Notes under the pieces: model-generated
Databases searched by the model: none
Told to the model about the DNA's origin: nothing
Seen by the model: the letters and a program-made list of their open reading frames with translations, nothing else
Assembly (NCBI GenBank): GCA_020636915.1
Contig: JACJWV010000005.1
Location: 180,718 to 244,717 of the forward strand
DNA from: Nocardioides sp.
GTDB taxonomy: Bacteria; Actinomycetota; Actinomycetes; Propionibacteriales; Nocardioidaceae
Length of the DNA: 64,000 bases
Reading direction: 5' to 3'
Part shown: positions 31,315 through 39,181 of the stretch, one piece after another
Layout: each line of letters opens with the position of its first letter
Numbering within the stretch: position 1 is the first letter of the stretch
Program-made: the position numbers and the translations under genes

Positions 31315-33483
31315 ATGCAGTCCACCGAGGTCCCGCCCGTCACGCCCCCGGCCGCGGAGCGCCGGCCGACCACCACCGAGCACCACGGGCGGACCCGGAG
31401 CGACGACTACGAGTGGCTGCGCGACAAGGAGTCGCCGGAGGTGACGGCCTACCTCGAGGCGGAGAACGACTACACCCGCGAGCGCACCGCCCACCTGGCC
31501 GACCTGCGCCAGTCGATCTTCGACGAGATCAAGGCCCGCACCCGCGAGACCGACCTCTCGGTCCCCACCCGCAACCGCGGGCACTGGTACTACGGGCGTT
31601 CCTTCGAGGGCAAGGAGTACGGCGCCAGCTGCCGCGTGCCGGTCGTCGACCCCGACGACTGGACCCCGCCCCGGCCGGCCGAGGACACCGCCCCCGACCA
31701 GCCGGCCCTCCCCGGCGAGGAGGTGCTCCTCGACCTCGACGCGCTCGCCGAGGGACACGAGTTCTTCAGTCTGGGCGGCTCCTCGATCAGCCCCACCGGC
31801 GACCTGCTCGCCTACTCGACCGACGTCGTCGGCGACGAGCGCTACACGATCCACGTCAAGGACCTCGCGACCGGCGAGCTGCGCGCCGACGAGATCACCG
31901 GGGTGCTCGGCGGGGCCACCTGGGCGCGCGACGGGCAGAGCTTCTTCTACACGACCGTCGACGACACCTGGCGCGCCGACAAGATCTGGCAGCACCGGCT
32001 CGGGACCGCGCAGTCCGACGACGCGCTGGTGCACCACGAGACCGACGGCCGCTTCTGGGTGGGCGTGGGCCGGACCCGCAGCGACCGCTTCATCGTGGTC
32101 GCGAGCGGCTCGAAGACCACCTCGGAGTACCGCTTCCTCGACGCCGACGCACCCGAGCTCGGCCTCCGGGTCTTCAGCGAGCGCCGCGAGGGGCTGGAGT
32201 ACTCCCTCGACCACGCGGTCATCGGCGGCACCGACACCTTCCTCGTGCTCCACAACGGCACCGGCCCGGACTTCGAGCTCGCCACCTCGCCCGTGCAACC
32301 CACCCCGCCGGAGCAGTGGCGACCGCTGATCGCCCACGACCCCGCCGTACGCCTCGAGGACGTGGACGCCTTCGCCGGCCACCTCGTCGTGCACCAGCGC
32401 AGCGAGGGCCTGACCCAGCTGCGGATCGTGGAGCTGTCGGAGTCGGGCCTCGGCGAGGACTACCTCGTCGAGTTCGACCACGAGATCTACACGGTCGGGT
32501 CGGCCGGCAACCCCGGCTTCCACCAGCCGGTGGTGCGGCTGGGCTACACCACGATGGCGGTGCCCTCGTCGGTCTACGACTACGACGTGCGGACCCGCGA
32601 GCTGACGCTGCTGCGTCGCGCGCCGGTCCTCGGCGGCTACGACCCGGCCGACTACGAGGAGCACCGCCTCTGGGCGACCGCGGACGACGGCGAGCGGGTG
32701 CCCATCTCGGTCGTCGCCCGGCGTGGCTCCCGCGAGGGCGTGGGCGGAGGCAGCGAGCCGATCCCGCTGCTCCTCTACGGGTACGGCGCCTACGAGACCT
32801 CGATCGACCCCTACTTCTCGATCGCCCGGCTCTCGCTCCTCGACCGTGGCGCGGCCTTCGCGATCGCCCACGTGCGCGGCGGCGGCGAGATGGGCCGCCG
32901 CTGGTACGACGACGGCAAGCTCGCCCACAAGCAGAACAGCTTCAGCGACTTCGTGGCCTGCGCGCGCCACCTCGTCGACAACGGGTGGACGCGCCCGGAG
33001 CTGCTGGTCGCCGAGGGCGCGAGCGCCGGCGGGCTGCTCGTCGGCGCGGTCGTGAACCAGGCGCCCGAGCTCTTCGCGGGCGTCGTCGCGGGCGTGCCTT
33101 TCGTCGATGCGCTCACGACCATGCTCGACGCCTCCCTACCGCTGACGGTCACGGAGTACGACGAGTGGGGCAACCCCGAGGCGGACCCGGAGGTCTACGA
33201 CTACATGTCGTCGTACGCGCCGTACGACAACGTCGCGGCGCTGGACTACCCGCCGATCCTCGCCGAGACCTCCCTCAACGACACCCGGGTGCTCTACGTC
33301 GAGCCCGCCAAGTGGGTCGCGCGCCTGCGCGCCACCGCCGTCGGGCGTCGCGACTTCCTGCTGCGCACCGAGATGGCGGCCGGGCACGGGGGCGTCTCGG
33401 GGCGGTACAAGTCCTGGCAGGACCGGGCGTTCACGCTCGCGTGGATGCTGGACCGGATGGGGTTGGCGGAGCGCCGCCCCTGA
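31315..33483 (+). CDS. ptrB: Oligopeptidase B-like S9 serine peptidase
   Basis: Cytoplasmic prolyl oligopeptidase family enzyme of 722 residues that cleaves short peptides, probably after basic residues. An N-terminal beta-propeller (about 80-430) covers a C-terminal alpha/beta hydrolase domain. The triad is Ser570 in EGASAGG, Asp656 in SLNDTRVLY and His691 in AAGHGG. Residues RGGGEMGRRWYDDGK around 523-537 are characteristic of the PtrB branch. No signal peptide. The promoter is a leaderless -10 that overlaps that of pxpA. Followed 190 bases later by the SigB-type sigma gene. Confidence 0.88.
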   Translation: MQSTEVPPVTPPAAERRPTTTEHHGRTRSDDYEWLRDKESPEVTAYLEAENDYTRERTAHLADLRQSIFDEIKARTRETDLSVPTRNRGHWYYGRSFEGKEYGASCRVPVVDPDDWTPPRPAEDTAPDQPALPGEEVLLDLDALAEGHEFFSLGGSSISPTGDLLAYSTDVVGDERYTIHVKDLATGELRADEITGVLGGATWARDGQSFFYTTVDDTWRADKIWQHRLGTAQSDDALVHHETDGRFWVGVGRTRSDRFIVVASGSKTTSEYRFLDADAPELGLRVFSERREGLEYSLDHAVIGGTDTFLVLHNGTGPDFELATSPVQPTPPEQWRPLIAHDPAVRLEDVDAFAGHLVVHQRSEGLTQLRIVELSESGLGEDYLVEFDHEIYTVGSAGNPGFHQPVVRLGYTTMAVPSSVYDYDVRTRELTLLRRAPVLGGYDPADYEEHRLWATADDGERVPISVVARRGSREGVGGGSEPIPLLLYGYGAYETSIDPYFSIARLSLLDRGAAFAIAHVRGGGEMGRRWYDDGKLAHKQNSFSDFVACARHLVDNGWTRPELLVAEGASAGGLLVGAVVNQAPELFAGVVAGVPFVDALTTMLDASLPLTVTEYDEWGNPEADPEVYDYMSSYAPYDNVAALDYPPILAETSLNDTRVLYVEPAKWVARLRATAVGRRDFLLRTEMAAGHGGVSGRYKSWQDRAFTLAWMLDRMGLAERRP

Positions 33484-33591
33484 GCGCTCGAGCGTCGGCG
33501 GCCCTGAGAACTTTCTGAGAGTTCGGCTCGGACGCAACTCGGTGGGCCCCTCGCACGTCGTTCCGGGTGACAGGTCCGAAGGTTTGCCTCG

Positions 33592-33617
33592 GGAATCCGA
33601 TGGTCACCGTGGACGTT
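33592..33617 (+). promoter_or_regulatory. SigR/SigH-type ECF promoter before sigB-like gene
   Basis: GGAAT at 33592-33596, exactly 18 bases, GTT at 33615-33617. A transcript would begin about 50 bases before ATG 33674. In mycobacteria sigB is transcribed by SigH and SigE from such promoters, which fits. Nearby, at 33507-33523, an AT-rich imperfect palindrome with AACT/AGTT ends stands out from the GC-rich background. Confidence 0.65.
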
Positions 33618-33673
33618 GTACAGCACGTGTGGGGGCGCCCGGCGCCGTCCACCGAGAAGAGGAGGGGCGTCCC

Positions 33674-34630
33674 ATGGCAACACGTACTGCACCCGTCGGC
33701 ACGCGCGAGATCGAGGGCCGCGACAGCGTCGGCCTGTACCTCGACGAGATCGCCCGCAACCCCCTCCTCGACGCCGCGGCCGAGGTGGAGCTCTCCAAGA
33801 CGATCGAGGCCGGTCTGATGGCCGAGGCCCTGCTCGCCGAGGGACGCGTGGGCCGCAAGAAGGGCGGCGCCCCGATGCAGGCCTCGCAGGAGGAGCTCGA
33901 GTGGCTGGCCGAGGAGGGCCGCAAGGCCGTCGACACCTTCATCACCGCCAACCTGCGCCTGGTCGTCTCGATCGCGCGCAAGTACGGCCGGGCCCAGATG
34001 CCGATGCTCGACCTGATCCAGGAGGGCAACACCGGCCTGATCCGCGCGGTCGAGAAGTTCGACTACACCAAGGGCTACAAGTTCTCGACCTACGCCACCT
34101 GGTGGGTCCGGCAGGCGATCACCCGCGGCATCGCGCAGCAGGCCCGTGTCGTGCGGCTGCCCGTGCACGTCGTCGAGGAGCTCAACCAGGTCGGCGGCGC
34201 CCGGCGCACGCTGGAGCGCCAGCTGGGCCGTGAGCCCGACCCGCAGGAGATCGCGGCCGAGCTCGGCATGGACATCGACCGCGTGCTCGACCTGATGGCG
34301 TGGGGCCGCGAGCACGTCTCGCTGGACACCCCCGTCGACGAGGACGGCGACACCTCGCTGGGCGACCTGATGGCCCAGGAGACCGCCCCGGGTCCCGACC
34401 TGAACTTCATCGACGTCGAGTCCCGCGACCGGCTCAACAGCCTGGTCGGCCAGCTCGACGAGCGCGCCGCCGACATCATCCGGTCCCGCTACGGGCTGGT
34501 CGACGGCCGCCAGCACAAGCTCGCCGACATCGGCGCCAAGCACGGCATCTCCGCCGAGCGGGTCCGCCAGCTCGAGCGGGAGGCCCTCCAGAAGCTCCGC
34601 CGCCTCGGCGACCCGGACCTGGCCGCCTGA
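33674..34630 (+). CDS. SigB-type group 2 RNA polymerase sigma factor
   Basis: Sigma-70 family factor of 318 residues without the long N-terminal linker of the principal factor. Region 1.2 has DSVGLYLDEIARNPLL, region 2 has MLDLIQEGNTGLIRAVEKFDYTKG and FSTYATWWVRQAI, and region 4 ends GISAERVRQLEREAL. By size and sequence it resembles mycobacterial SigB and Streptomyces HrdA/C/D. ATG 33674 has GAGGAGGGG 6 bases upstream, so unlike many neighbours it is not leaderless. The SigR-type promoter at 33592 suggests induction by oxidative or thiol stress. A strong hairpin follows the stop. Confidence 0.9.
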   Translation: MATRTAPVGTREIEGRDSVGLYLDEIARNPLLDAAAEVELSKTIEAGLMAEALLAEGRVGRKKGGAPMQASQEELEWLAEEGRKAVDTFITANLRLVVSIARKYGRAQMPMLDLIQEGNTGLIRAVEKFDYTKGYKFSTYATWWVRQAITRGIAQQARVVRLPVHVVEELNQVGGARRTLERQLGREPDPQEIAAELGMDIDRVLDLMAWGREHVSLDTPVDEDGDTSLGDLMAQETAPGPDLNFIDVESRDRLNSLVGQLDERAADIIRSRYGLVDGRQHKLADIGAKHGISAERVRQLEREALQKLRRLGDPDLAA

Positions 34631-34651
34631 CCGCCTGTTCCACCCCGACCG

Positions 34652-34684
34652 CTCGACCCGCCGGCGCTGCGCCGGCGGGTCGAG
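34652..34684. terminator. Bidirectional terminator between sigB-like gene and coaE
   Basis: Perfect inverted repeat with 16-base arms (CTCGACCCGCCGGCGC and its complement) around a single central base. It is 22 bases after the sigma factor stop and 17 bases from the coaE stop on the other strand. Confidence 0.8.
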
Positions 34685-34700
34685 ACCATCTTCCCGGTCG

Positions 34701-35300
34701 TCAGCGGTGCTCGGCGGCCGCGGTCAGCTCGGCGTAGACCTGCTCCACCCGGCGGCGCAGGTCCTCGCGCGTCCCGGTGTTGACGACCAGGTGGGTCGCG
34801 ATCGCCCGGCGCTGCTCCGGGGTGGCCTGGGCGGCGATCCGCGACTCCGCGTCCGCGCGCGTACAGCCGCGGTCGCGGAGCATCCGCTCGACCTGCACCT
34901 CGGCCGGCGTCTCGACCACGACGACCGCGTCGAACGTGTCAGCCCGGCCGGACTCGGCGAGCAGGGGGATGTCGTGCACCACGATCCCGTCGGCCGGGGC
35001 GGCGGCCTCGAGCTCGGCGTACCTCTCGAAGACCAGCGGGTGCACGATCCCCTCCAGCACCTTCCGCTTCGCCTCGTCGTCGAAGACGATCCGTCCGACC
35101 AGGGCGCGGTCCATCTCACCGTCGGCCGTGAGGATCTGGGGCCCGAAGGCCTCGACGACCTGCGCCAGCCCGGGCGTCCCCTTCGCGACCACCTCACGGG
35201 CCAGCTGGTCGGCGTCGATGACGGTCGCGCCCAGCTCGGCCAGGATCGCCGACACGGTGCTCTTGCCCGACGCGATCCCACCGGTGAGTCCCACTCGCAT
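34701..35300 (-). CDS. coaE: Dephospho-CoA kinase
   Basis: Last enzyme of coenzyme A synthesis, phosphorylating the 3'-hydroxyl of dephospho-CoA. The 199-residue protein begins with the P-loop GGIASGKST at residues 7-15 and has DADQLAREVV and HPLVFERYAEL, all standard for CoaE. It lacks the C-terminal GrpB-like domain that mycobacterial CoaE carries. CAGGAT at 35307-35312 lies 6 bases before ATG 35300. It converges on the sigma factor gene, with a hairpin between. Confidence 0.94.
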   Translation of the reverse strand: MRVGLTGGIASGKSTVSAILAELGATVIDADQLAREVVAKGTPGLAQVVEAFGPQILTADGEMDRALVGRIVFDDEAKRKVLEGIVHPLVFERYAELEAAAPADGIVVHDIPLLAESGRADTFDAVVVVETPAEVQVERMLRDRGCTRADAESRIAAQATPEQRRAIATHLVVNTGTREDLRRRVEQVYAELTAAAEHR

Positions 35301-35343
35301 GCCGCCATCCTGCCGGACCGCGTCACGCCTGCGGCCCGGCGGG

Positions 35344-36273
35344 TCAGGCGATCAGCGCCTGCTCACCGGTCGCCCGGCACACCTCGTCCCACGGGGTCGG
35401 CGTGAGCCCGAAGGCCTCGGTGATCGCGGTCGAGTCGAGCACGTAGGGCCGCTGGAACTGGTAGACGGTCTCCCGCATCTCCCGCAGGAGCGGTACGACG
35501 AGCCCGCCCACGCTGAGCATCGCAGCCGGCCAGGACCGCACCCGCACCGGCGGCCGGCCGATCGCCCGGCAGACGTCGTCGAGGGTCTCGGCCTGGCTGC
35601 GGGCCGGGTTGGTCGGCGCGTGCCACACGCGGCCCCACGCCGACGGCTCGGCGGCGACGGTGACCAGTGCGACCGCCATGTCGCGCACGTCGGTCATCGA
35701 GTGCGGTGCGTGGGGGTCTCCGAAGACGCGTGTGGACTTGCCGGCCACGGCCCGCTTGGCGGCGATCGGGATGTGCGCACCGGTCACGCCCGGGCCCATG
35801 TAGTCGGCGCCGCGCACCTCCACCGCACGGAGCAGGCCGTCGCGGTGCCGGCGCTCGAGGTCCGCCCACATCCGGGCGCGCAGGGCGCCCTTGACCCCGG
35901 TCGCAGCGTCGGGCAGGTCCTCGGTCATCGGGCCGTCCACCGGCCCGTAGGGGTAGAGGTTGCCCGTGACCGCCAGCACCGCTCCGGTCCGCTCGGCCAC
36001 GGTGGCGAGCGCGTCGGCGACCGGCGGCCAGTAGGTCGGCCAGACGTCGTAGCTCGGTGGGTTGACGCAGTTGTAGACGGCTGCGGCACCGTCCGCGAGC
36101 TTCGTCAGGGCGTCCGCGTCCGCCGCGTCGGCCGCCTCACGACGGGCGCCCGGGACCTCCGGTCCGCTGCCGGAACGGCTGACGAGGAGCGCCTCCTCGC
36201 CGCGGCGGACGAGCTCGGTTGCCGTGGCCTGGCCGACGGGTCCGGCTCCGACGACGACGTGGTGGTGGGACAT
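35344..36273 (-). CDS. NAD(P)-dependent epimerase/dehydratase-like oxidoreductase
   Basis: Extended short-chain-dehydrogenase-like protein of 309 residues. The dinucleotide loop is VVVGAGPVGQATATELV; later parts LAVTGNLYPYGPVDGPMTED and ARMWADLERRHRDG have the extended SDR layout, but the catalytic YxxxK is not obvious. A Tyr-containing NLYPYG block is probably the active-site segment, as in some atypical family members. ATG 36273 has GAGGAG 5 bases upstream. It is divergent from a TetR regulator, and the region between has two matching operator palindromes, so repression by TetR is likely. Substrate unknown. Confidence 0.72.
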   Translation of the reverse strand: MSHHHVVVGAGPVGQATATELVRRGEEALLVSRSGSGPEVPGARREAADAADADALTKLADGAAAVYNCVNPPSYDVWPTYWPPVADALATVAERTGAVLAVTGNLYPYGPVDGPMTEDLPDAATGVKGALRARMWADLERRHRDGLLRAVEVRGADYMGPGVTGAHIPIAAKRAVAGKSTRVFGDPHAPHSMTDVRDMAVALVTVAAEPSAWGRVWHAPTNPARSQAETLDDVCRAIGRPPVRVRSWPAAMLSVGGLVVPLLREMRETVYQFQRPYVLDSTAITEAFGLTPTPWDEVCRATGEQALIA

Positions 36274-36297
36274 GACGGCTCCTCGTGGATTCATTCC

Positions 36298-36312
36298 GAG
36301 AGCGGTGCTCTC
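36298..36312. promoter_or_regulatory. TetR operator 1
   Basis: GAGAGC-GGT-GCTCTC, a 15-base palindrome between the divergent TetR and oxidoreductase genes. Its core AGAGC-N3-GCTCT is repeated at operator 2, and a related half site GCTCTCG recurs at 36380-36386. Confidence 0.6.
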
Positions 36313-36352
36313 TGTTCTCGCACCAGCCTGGCACGGTCGGCCCCAGAAAACA

Positions 36353-36365
36353 AGAGCATCGCTCT
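36353..36365. promoter_or_regulatory. TetR operator 2
   Basis: AGAGC-ATC-GCTCT, the same core as operator 1 with a different three-base centre. It lies about 30 bases before the -10 hexamer CAGGAT (36395-36400) of the TetR gene, suitable for autoregulation. Confidence 0.6.
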
Positions 36366-36406
36366 CGTTTGTTGCCACCGCTCTCGAAATGCGACAGGAT
36401 CGTCCC

Positions 36407-37102
36407 GTGTCCGCGCCTCGCACCGCCCGCGCCATCGCCCGCGCCGAGCTGACCCGCGCCATCCTCGACCTGGCCGGCCACCAGCTCGCCGAGGTCGGTC
36501 CGGCCGCCCTCTCCGTGCGCCGGATCGCCCGGGAGCTGGACATGGCGTCGTCAGCGGTCTACCGCTACTTCCCCAGCCGCGACGCGCTACTCACCGCCCT
36601 CATCGTCGAGGGGTACGACGACCTCGGCGGCCGCGCCGAGGCCGCCGATTCCGCCGTCGACGACCGGGCCGACCACGCGGCCCGCTGGCGCGCCGTCGCG
36701 CACACGGTGCACGACTGGGCCCGCGAGCAGCCGCACCGCTACGCCCTCCTCTACGGCAGCCCCGTGCCCGGGTATGCCGCCCCGCAGGACACCGTCACCC
36801 CCGCGACCCGCATCACCGGACTGCTCCTCGCGATCGTCCGCGACGCCGAGCAGGCGGGCGTGCACCCCGCCGGCGTGCTGCCGGTCCCGCCCGTCGAGGC
36901 CGCCGCGGTCCAGCCGGTCGCCACCATGCTCTCCCCCGCCGTCAGCGACGAGATGACCGTCCGTGCCCTCACCGCGTGGGCCACTCTCTTCGGCCACATC
37001 TCGCTGGAGCTCTTCGGGCACATGCACCGCGGCGTCCTCGACTACGACGTCCACTTCGCCCAGGTAGTCGACCAGGTCGCCGCCGACCTCGGCTTGGCCT
37101 GA
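36407..37102 (+). CDS. TetR-family regulator with WHG domain
   Basis: Transcriptional repressor of 231 residues. The N-terminal helix-turn-helix is at about 25-60 (LSVRRIARELDMASSAVYRYFPSRDALL). The C-terminal ligand domain has FGHISLELFGHMHRG, near the TetR_C_13/WHG type. It is probably leaderless from CAGGAT 6 bases upstream of GTG 36407. It lies divergent from the oxidoreductase gene with two matched AGAGC-N3-GCTCT palindromes between, which are its likely operators. Confidence 0.85.
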   Translation: MSAPRTARAIARAELTRAILDLAGHQLAEVGPAALSVRRIARELDMASSAVYRYFPSRDALLTALIVEGYDDLGGRAEAADSAVDDRADHAARWRAVAHTVHDWAREQPHRYALLYGSPVPGYAAPQDTVTPATRITGLLLAIVRDAEQAGVHPAGVLPVPPVEAAAVQPVATMLSPAVSDEMTVRALTAWATLFGHISLELFGHMHRGVLDYDVHFAQVVDQVAADLGLA

Positions 37103-37110
37103 GGCCGAGC

Positions 37111-37680
37111 TCAGACCGTTGCCGGCGCGGGCCGGTAGCGCAGGGCGACCGCCCCCGACCGGAACTCCTGGCGATCGACGAGCTCGAGCCGCACGCGCTC
37201 GCGCAGACCGGCGAGCAGGGTCGGCCCGTGCCCGGCGAGGACCGGCTGCACCAGGAACTCGTACTCGTCGATCAGACCCAGGTCTGCCAACGCTCGCGGA
37301 AGCGTCACGCCCCCCACGAACAAGCCCTCGCCCGGCTCCTCCTTGAGCTGCCGCACCACCTGCTCCAGGTCGCCTCGCACCAGCTCGGCGTTCCAGTCGA
37401 CCGCGCCGAGCGTGCTCGACACGACGTACTTCCTCGCCCGGTCGATGGTCTCGGCGAACGGGATCTCCCACTCGTCCATCCAGTCGGGCCACGGGCCCGT
37501 GGCCGGCCGCCGCCACGCCGACTCCATCATCTGGTAGGTCACGCGTCCGAACAGCAGGGCACCGGCGCGCTGCATCTGCGCGGTCCAGTAGCGCATCGAC
37601 TCCTCGTCAGGAGGGATCCCGGCCTCGTGGTGGCAGCAGCCGTCGAGCGTCACGTTGATCGAGTACCGCAGCGGTCTCAT
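37111..37680 (-). CDS. Dihydrofolate-reductase-like (RibD C-terminal) protein
   Basis: NADPH-dependent reductase-like protein of 189 residues from the RibD C-terminal/DHFR superfamily. It has YSINVTLDGCCHHE at the N-terminus, LLFGRVTYQMMESAW, KYVVSSTLGAVDW, and GLFVGGVTLPRALADLGLIDEY, which is the NADPH-binding block. ATG 37680 lies 18 bases inside a longer frame; GGGGAGG is about 9 bases upstream. Physiological substrate unknown. It is downstream of the SRPBCC and NUDIX genes on the same strand. Confidence 0.82.
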   Translation of the reverse strand: MRPLRYSINVTLDGCCHHEAGIPPDEESMRYWTAQMQRAGALLFGRVTYQMMESAWRRPATGPWPDWMDEWEIPFAETIDRARKYVVSSTLGAVDWNAELVRGDLEQVVRQLKEEPGEGLFVGGVTLPRALADLGLIDEYEFLVQPVLAGHGPTLLAGLRERVRLELVDRQEFRSGAVALRYRPAPATV

Positions 37681-37788
37681 CTCGCCTGACCTCCCCATGG
37701 TGCGCGTGCACCGTCTTCACCGGACCGTACTCAGACCACGGTCGGCGCCGACTCTCATCGGCGCGCCGGCGCCGCCGGCCGACGGCGG

Positions 37789-38250
37789 TCACGACTCCGC
37801 TTCGGCCTTGATCCGCTCCAGGGTCGAGCGCATACCGGTGCGCATCGAGGCCGTGAAGGTCTCCACGCCGCCCATGAACCCGTTGGTGAGCTCGAGGGAC
37901 AGGTCCGAGATCCCGTCGGGCGCCTCCCGGCGTTGGACGAGCTCGACGCCGGCCTGCTCGGGGACGATCGCGAACGACCAGATCACCCAGTTCTCCTCGA
38001 TCCGGAAGGCGATCTCCCACCCGGGCTCGAAACGCACGACCTCGGCGTGGGTCGTCCACACCAGCTCGCCGTCACGGTTGCGGTTGGTGAACTGGGTGCC
38101 GAGCCGCACGCTCTCGAACCCGCTCCGGAGGCGGGTCGACTCCACCTGCGGGCTCCACTCGGACATGCGACGCACGTCGCTCACCAGGGACCACACCCGC
38201 TCGGGCGACGCGGCGATGTGCACGGAGTCCAGCAGGTCCGGGGTGTCCAC
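37789..38250 (-). CDS. SRPBCC/polyketide-cyclase-like protein
   Basis: START-like lipid- or ligand-binding fold, 153 residues. The opening SVHIAASPERVWSLVSDVRRMSEWSPQV is the standard SRPBCC signature, and the long C-terminal helix ends in SMRTGMRSTLERIKAEAES. GTG 38250 is chosen because GAGGAG lies 6 bases upstream and the upstream frame is low complexity. It begins 17 bases after the NUDIX stop, so they are probably an operon. Function unknown; family members bind hydrophobic ligands. Confidence 0.8.
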   Translation of the reverse strand: MDTPDLLDSVHIAASPERVWSLVSDVRRMSEWSPQVESTRLRSGFESVRLGTQFTNRNRDGELVWTTHAEVVRFEPGWEIAFRIEENWVIWSFAIVPEQAGVELVQRREAPDGISDLSLELTNGFMGGVETFTASMRTGMRSTLERIKAEAES

Positions 38251-38267
38251 GGTCGTCTCCTCACACA

Positions 38268-38711
38268 TCACGTCCGTTCGGAGTGCACACCGTACTGGGT
38301 CGACACGGAGCGGCAGGTGGCGTCCAGCGCCTCGACAAGAGCTGTGCGCGCGACGACGTGAGGCGGTGGAGGCAGCTCCGCCACGCCGAACCACCCGAGG
38401 CCGTCGTGCTCCTCGGGAGCGACGTTCGTCGGCGTCCCCTGCCAGTCAGGCACGAGCCACGCGCTCAGGAGGGCGGGCTCTGCTGCCGGGCCGGCGACCA
38501 GCCGGGACAGCAACGACACGGTGCCCGTGGCGATCTGTACGCCGAGCTCCTCCTGCAGCTCACGGGCGAGTGCACCCAGCTCGGACTCGCCCGTCTCCAC
38601 GACGCCACCGGGCAGGTCCCACAGGTCCGGGCGGGCACGCTTCGTCGGCCTCCGGTGCACGAGCAGGACCCGACCCTCACGAACCAGAGCGCCGACCACG
38701 ACCTTGTGCAC
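38268..38711 (-). CDS. NUDIX hydrolase
   Basis: Protein of 147 residues with a full Nudix box GGVVETGESELGALARELQEELG (first residues G, E; then REL-Q-EE-LG), so it should hydrolyse a nucleoside diphosphate linked to another group. The N-terminal strand VVVGALVREGRVLLVHRRPT is typical. The start is GTG 38711, with no clear Shine-Dalgarno sequence. It heads the NUDIX/SRPBCC/DHFR-like run. Substrate cannot be told from sequence. Confidence 0.87.
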   Translation of the reverse strand: MHKVVVGALVREGRVLLVHRRPTKRARPDLWDLPGGVVETGESELGALARELQEELGVQIATGTVSLLSRLVAGPAAEPALLSAWLVPDWQGTPTNVAPEEHDGLGWFGVAELPPPPHVVARTALVEALDATCRSVSTQYGVHSERT

Positions 38712-38837
38712 CTGCGGAGTACAGCACGACCCTCGGACAGCGAGACGTCCGGCGAGGCCGTCAATCCGGTGCCCGGCCGGTCACGTCCGCATGTGGAAGG
38801 TGACGTCGAGCACCAGCCACCGACAGTCCCAGGTTCT

Positions 38838-38864
38838 CAGAACCCTTTGTCCACAGGGGTTCTG
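38838..38864. repeat. Hairpin with a DnaA box in its loop
   Basis: Perfect arms CAGAACCC and GGGTTCTG with an 11-base loop that includes TTGTCCACA, the consensus DnaA box for actinobacteria. A second related site, CTGTTTCCACAG, is a small palindrome at 38891-38902. Confidence 0.6.
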
Positions 38865-38936
38865 GTCACGATCAGGTCACGATCCGTGGGCTGTTTCCAC
38901 AGTCGTTGGAACAGCGCCGGAACAGTGTCCGGGAAC

Positions 38937-38975
38937 GTGGAGTCCGTGACGTACCTGGTACGTCAAGGACTCCAC
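38937..38975. repeat. 39-base palindrome with single-base centre
   Basis: Arms of 19 bases (GTGGAGTCC at the outer end, TGACGTACC at the inner end) pair with one mismatch around a central T. The core TGACGTACC-T-GGTACGTCA is perfect. It is too long and too complete for a typical operator and lies over 200 bases from the nearest start codon. Confidence 0.7.
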
Positions 38976-39105
38976 CTAGCGGCGCCGACCGCAACCCGGG
39001 ACGCAGCGCCAGCCCGAGCGGCGCCGTCCCGCGTAGCCGGCCTGTCCATCGCAACCGAAGCCGACCCGCAGAATGCCGGCACCAGCGCCCGGCCCGCACC
39101 ATAGG

Positions 39106-39127
39106 GGTCTCGACAAGCTCGACCACC
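39106..39127. repeat. Dispersed actinobacterial repeat
   Basis: GGTCTCGACAAGCTCGACC plus three bases, a 22-mer that I recall as a widespread intergenic repeat in actinobacteria (for example Nocardioides and Microbacterium). One copy is visible in this window. Confidence 0.5.
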
Positions 39128-39181
39128 GGTGACGACCCCGACCACCCGTGGCGCCCCGCGCCGGCCCGCTACCGTGAGCCC

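Larger units (their letters stand above)
38712..39181. other. Repeat-rich intergenic region
   Basis: A 470-base stretch between divergent genes with no convincing gene of its own; an in-frame upstream extension of the ligase is low complexity. It holds a hairpin with a DnaA-box loop (38838-38864), direct repeats GGTCACGATC (twice, 12 apart near 38865), GGAACAG repeats, a 39-base palindrome (38937-38975) and a dispersed 22-base repeat (39106-39127). It looks like a landing site for small repeats. Confidence 0.65.

Noticed and set aside
38906..39181. N-terminal extension of the AMP-dependent ligase through the repeat cluster
   Set aside because: The translated sequence is low complexity and includes palindrome bases. 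A -10 hexamer fits the start at 39182 instead.
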